A stretch of 5,632 bases of DNA. Origin: a bacterium (lineage in GTDB: Bacteria; Patescibacteriota; Minisyncoccia; Phycocordibacterales; JAKEFN01). The notes beneath the pieces are model-generated. The model was not told where the DNA came from. It made no database searches and saw nothing but the letters and a program-made list of their open reading frames with translations. Of this stretch, positions 4,437 through 5,632 are shown piece by piece; position 1 is the first letter of the stretch; every line of letters begins with the position of its first letter. Where the stretch lies: positions 1-5,632 of the forward strand of contig JAKEFN010000041.1 of assembly GCA_022616085.1 (NCBI GenBank), written 5' to 3'. Position numbers and translations under genes: made by a program.

Positions 4437-4993
4437 TCCGTCTTCATATCCTCCGGCTTTATCTCTTGCATGTCTTTCGCGTGATCGGAAAAAAGAATGC
4501 CGTTGAGATGGTCGACTTCATGCTGGAATATTTGAGCGAGAAGCCCGCTCGCGCCGCGCGTAAACTTAACCCCGTTTTCGTCATAGGCCTCGATCGTGGA
4601 TCGAAGCGCACGGTGCGTTTTTCCGTAAAGCCAGCGGACCGAGAGGCATCCTTCCGGAAACCATTCTTTTTTACGCGAAAGTTTTTTGATTACCGGATTG
4701 ATAAAAACAAGATCCGCATGAACGATCGCGGCTTCGCGCTTTTTTTTTATTTCCGGATTTTCCTCATCGTTTTCAAATGATCCGTCAAACACGCGCCTTG
4801 AAACCACGAAGATGCGGAGACTTTCTCCTATCTGCGGAGCCGCAATAGCCGCCCCGTCCGGTTCTGCGAGAAGAGCATTTTTCATATCCTTCACCACGCG
4901 CTTTATTTTCGGCCCCGTGATTTCCGACAGGGGAACAGCCGCCGCGATTTTGCGAAGCAGAGGATTATCTCTTTCTAGTATTGTCGGCGCCAT
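4427..4993 (-). CDS. def: Peptide deformylase
   Basis: This enzyme removes the formyl group from the N-terminal methionine of new proteins at the ribosome, using one metal ion (iron or zinc). All three family motifs are present in 188 residues: GAAIAAPQIG (47-56, motif 1, whose Gln54 helps form the active site), EGCLS (114-118, with metal ligand Cys116) and QHEVDH (157-162, with ligands His158 and His162 and catalytic Glu159). Motif 1 normally reads GxGxAAxQ; its second Gly is Ala49 here. A charged segment at about 68-90 (several Glu, Asp, Lys) looks like an insertion relative to the E. coli enzyme of about 169 residues. The start overlaps the end of the PHP-domain gene by 19 bp and has no Shine-Dalgarno sequence, so translation is probably coupled. 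No methionyl-tRNA formyltransferase gene is seen in the window. Confidence 0.96.
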   Translation of the reverse strand: MAPTILERDNPLLRKIAAAVPLSEITGPKIKRVVKDMKNALLAEPDGAAIAAPQIGESLRIFVVSRRVFDGSFENDEENPEIKKKREAAIVHADLVFINPVIKKLSRKKEWFPEGCLSVRWLYGKTHRALRSTIEAYDENGVKFTRGASGLLAQIFQHEVDHLNGILFSDHAKDMQEIKPEDMKTDKK

Positions 4994-5632
4994 GATTTTT
5001 GGAGCATTTTTATATAGTCTTTGACGGCAAACATTCCGAATTTCAAAAACATCTCGGTCGGGAAAAAGCGGGGTGACGCGATATTCTCAAATGAGCCGGT
5101 TCGTATCGCGCGCCAGAGAGATTCTGGCGTATTCTCCGCACTTTCAATAATTATGTAGTTTTTGTCAAAAAAATCAAAAAAATGGGTGTCGGACGTTGCA
5201 ATAAAGGGGAGTCGGTGCCGTTTTGTCGCTCGGGCCGCTTCCTTGTTTCGATTGAACCATTTCGAGAAAAACCACGAATGTTCTATCGCGTCAAACACAT
5301 CTATATGTTTTGCGAGAAGATCGTGCAAGCTAAACGTCCCATAGTGGAAGGGGTGCGGCGCGATGACAAAAATATCAGGATTGCCTTTCTTGTATGCCCG
5401 AAGGTCGTCAAACGTTCGGAGCTTCTCGGCGTCTTTGCCGCAGTTGAGTATGAGGACATGATTCCTCGGATGGCGCGCCGCATCATCGTAGATATCCGCC
5501 TCAATCGAGGGGATGAGAAGAATTTTTTGTGCAGCCGCATATGCGACGTGATCGTCCGTGCACGCGCACATTCTGTGGCATGTGAGCGCAAGGGTGTCGA
5601 AGCCTTTTTTCGCCGCATAATCCACCGCGTCA
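4975..5632 (-). CDS. PHP-domain metal-dependent hydrolase, N-terminus outside the window
   Basis: This is a cytoplasmic member of the PHP superfamily (polymerase and histidinol phosphatase), phosphoesterases with a metal cluster held by His and Asp. About 218 residues are visible, and the frame is open to the edge. The first motif (DxHxH) should lie just beyond it. Counting from the GTG at 5625, recognisable parts are LTCH (14-17, usually TDH), IPSIEAD (38-44) with the ligand Glu42, APHPFH (89-94), AIEH (113-116) and SDTH (145-148), the final Asp-x-His pair. The GTG should not be taken as the start, because upstream codons (Asp, Ala) continue the usual helix. The C-terminal 30 residues are basic and aromatic. 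The substrate is unknown: PHP proteins include phosphatases, nucleases and polymerase-associated exonucleases, and this stand-alone form resembles none I can name. It overlaps and probably shares an mRNA with peptide deformylase. Confidence 0.9.
   Translation of the reverse strand, partial: DAVDYAAKKGFDTLALTCHRMCACTDDHVAYAAAQKILLIPSIEADIYDDAARHPRNHVLILNCGKDAEKLRTFDDLRAYKKGNPDIFVIAPHPFHYGTFSLHDLLAKHIDVFDAIEHSWFFSKWFNRNKEAARATKRHRLPFIATSDTHFFDFFDKNYIIIESAENTPESLWRAIRTGSFENIASPRFFPTEMFLKFGMFAVKDYIKMLQKSWRRQY

Noticed and set aside
4257..4484. Plus-strand 75-codon frame across the convergent gap
   Set aside because: It runs through the two-way terminator and into the end of peptide deformylase on the other strand, with no ribosome binding site.
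1..5632. CRISPR array, tRNA, insertion sequence or TGA recoding
   Set aside because: No spaced direct repeats, cloverleaf, transposase or terminal repeats are seen, and genes end at TGA as well as TAA and TAG, so TGA is a true stop.

Overview
The window looks like a piece of a small bacterial genome from the Candidate Phyla Radiation (Patescibacteria, probably the Parcubacteria side). The reasons are inference: tight gene packing, many starts without a Shine-Dalgarno sequence, a one-domain version of a GlmU-type enzyme, and an exported cupredoxin carrying the HPTH signature that I associate with Parcubacterial proteins. Genes end in TAA, TAG and TGA and tryptophan is TGG, so the code is the standard bacterial one, without TGA recoding. 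No rRNA, tRNA, CRISPR array or insertion sequence is visible.

Left part (1-2353, minus strand). A nucleotidyltransferase like the N-terminal half of GlmU (1583-2353) is followed by a membrane family 2 glycosyltransferase with processive-synthase motifs (448-1467), a small two-helix membrane protein (100-441), and the start of a further gene that runs off the left edge (1-59). The first enzyme would make a UDP-sugar and the glycosyltransferase would use such a sugar to build a cell-surface polysaccharide. The glycosyltransferase has its own promoter. Its leader holds an inverted repeat at the predicted transcript start and a terminator-like hairpin just before the start codon, which suggests attenuation.

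Middle (2354-4426, plus strand). A divergent promoter region separates the nucleotidyltransferase from an unrecognised 89-residue protein (2442-2711), whose gene contains a perfect 12-bp inverted repeat aligned with its codons. After an intrinsic terminator comes the most unusual gene, 2764-4269: a signal peptide, a cupredoxin domain without the usual type 1 copper ligands, and about 330 residues forming a regular cysteine-paired helical repeat of about 34 residues. I know of no described family with this architecture. The 157-bp gap behind it holds a perfect DnaA box, a possible promoter, nested inverted repeats and a two-way terminator. It may encode a small RNA.

Right part (4427-5632, minus strand). 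A PHP-domain metallohydrolase, cut by the right edge, overlaps peptide deformylase by 19 bp, so the two are probably one transcription unit. It converges on the cupredoxin gene and shares its terminator.
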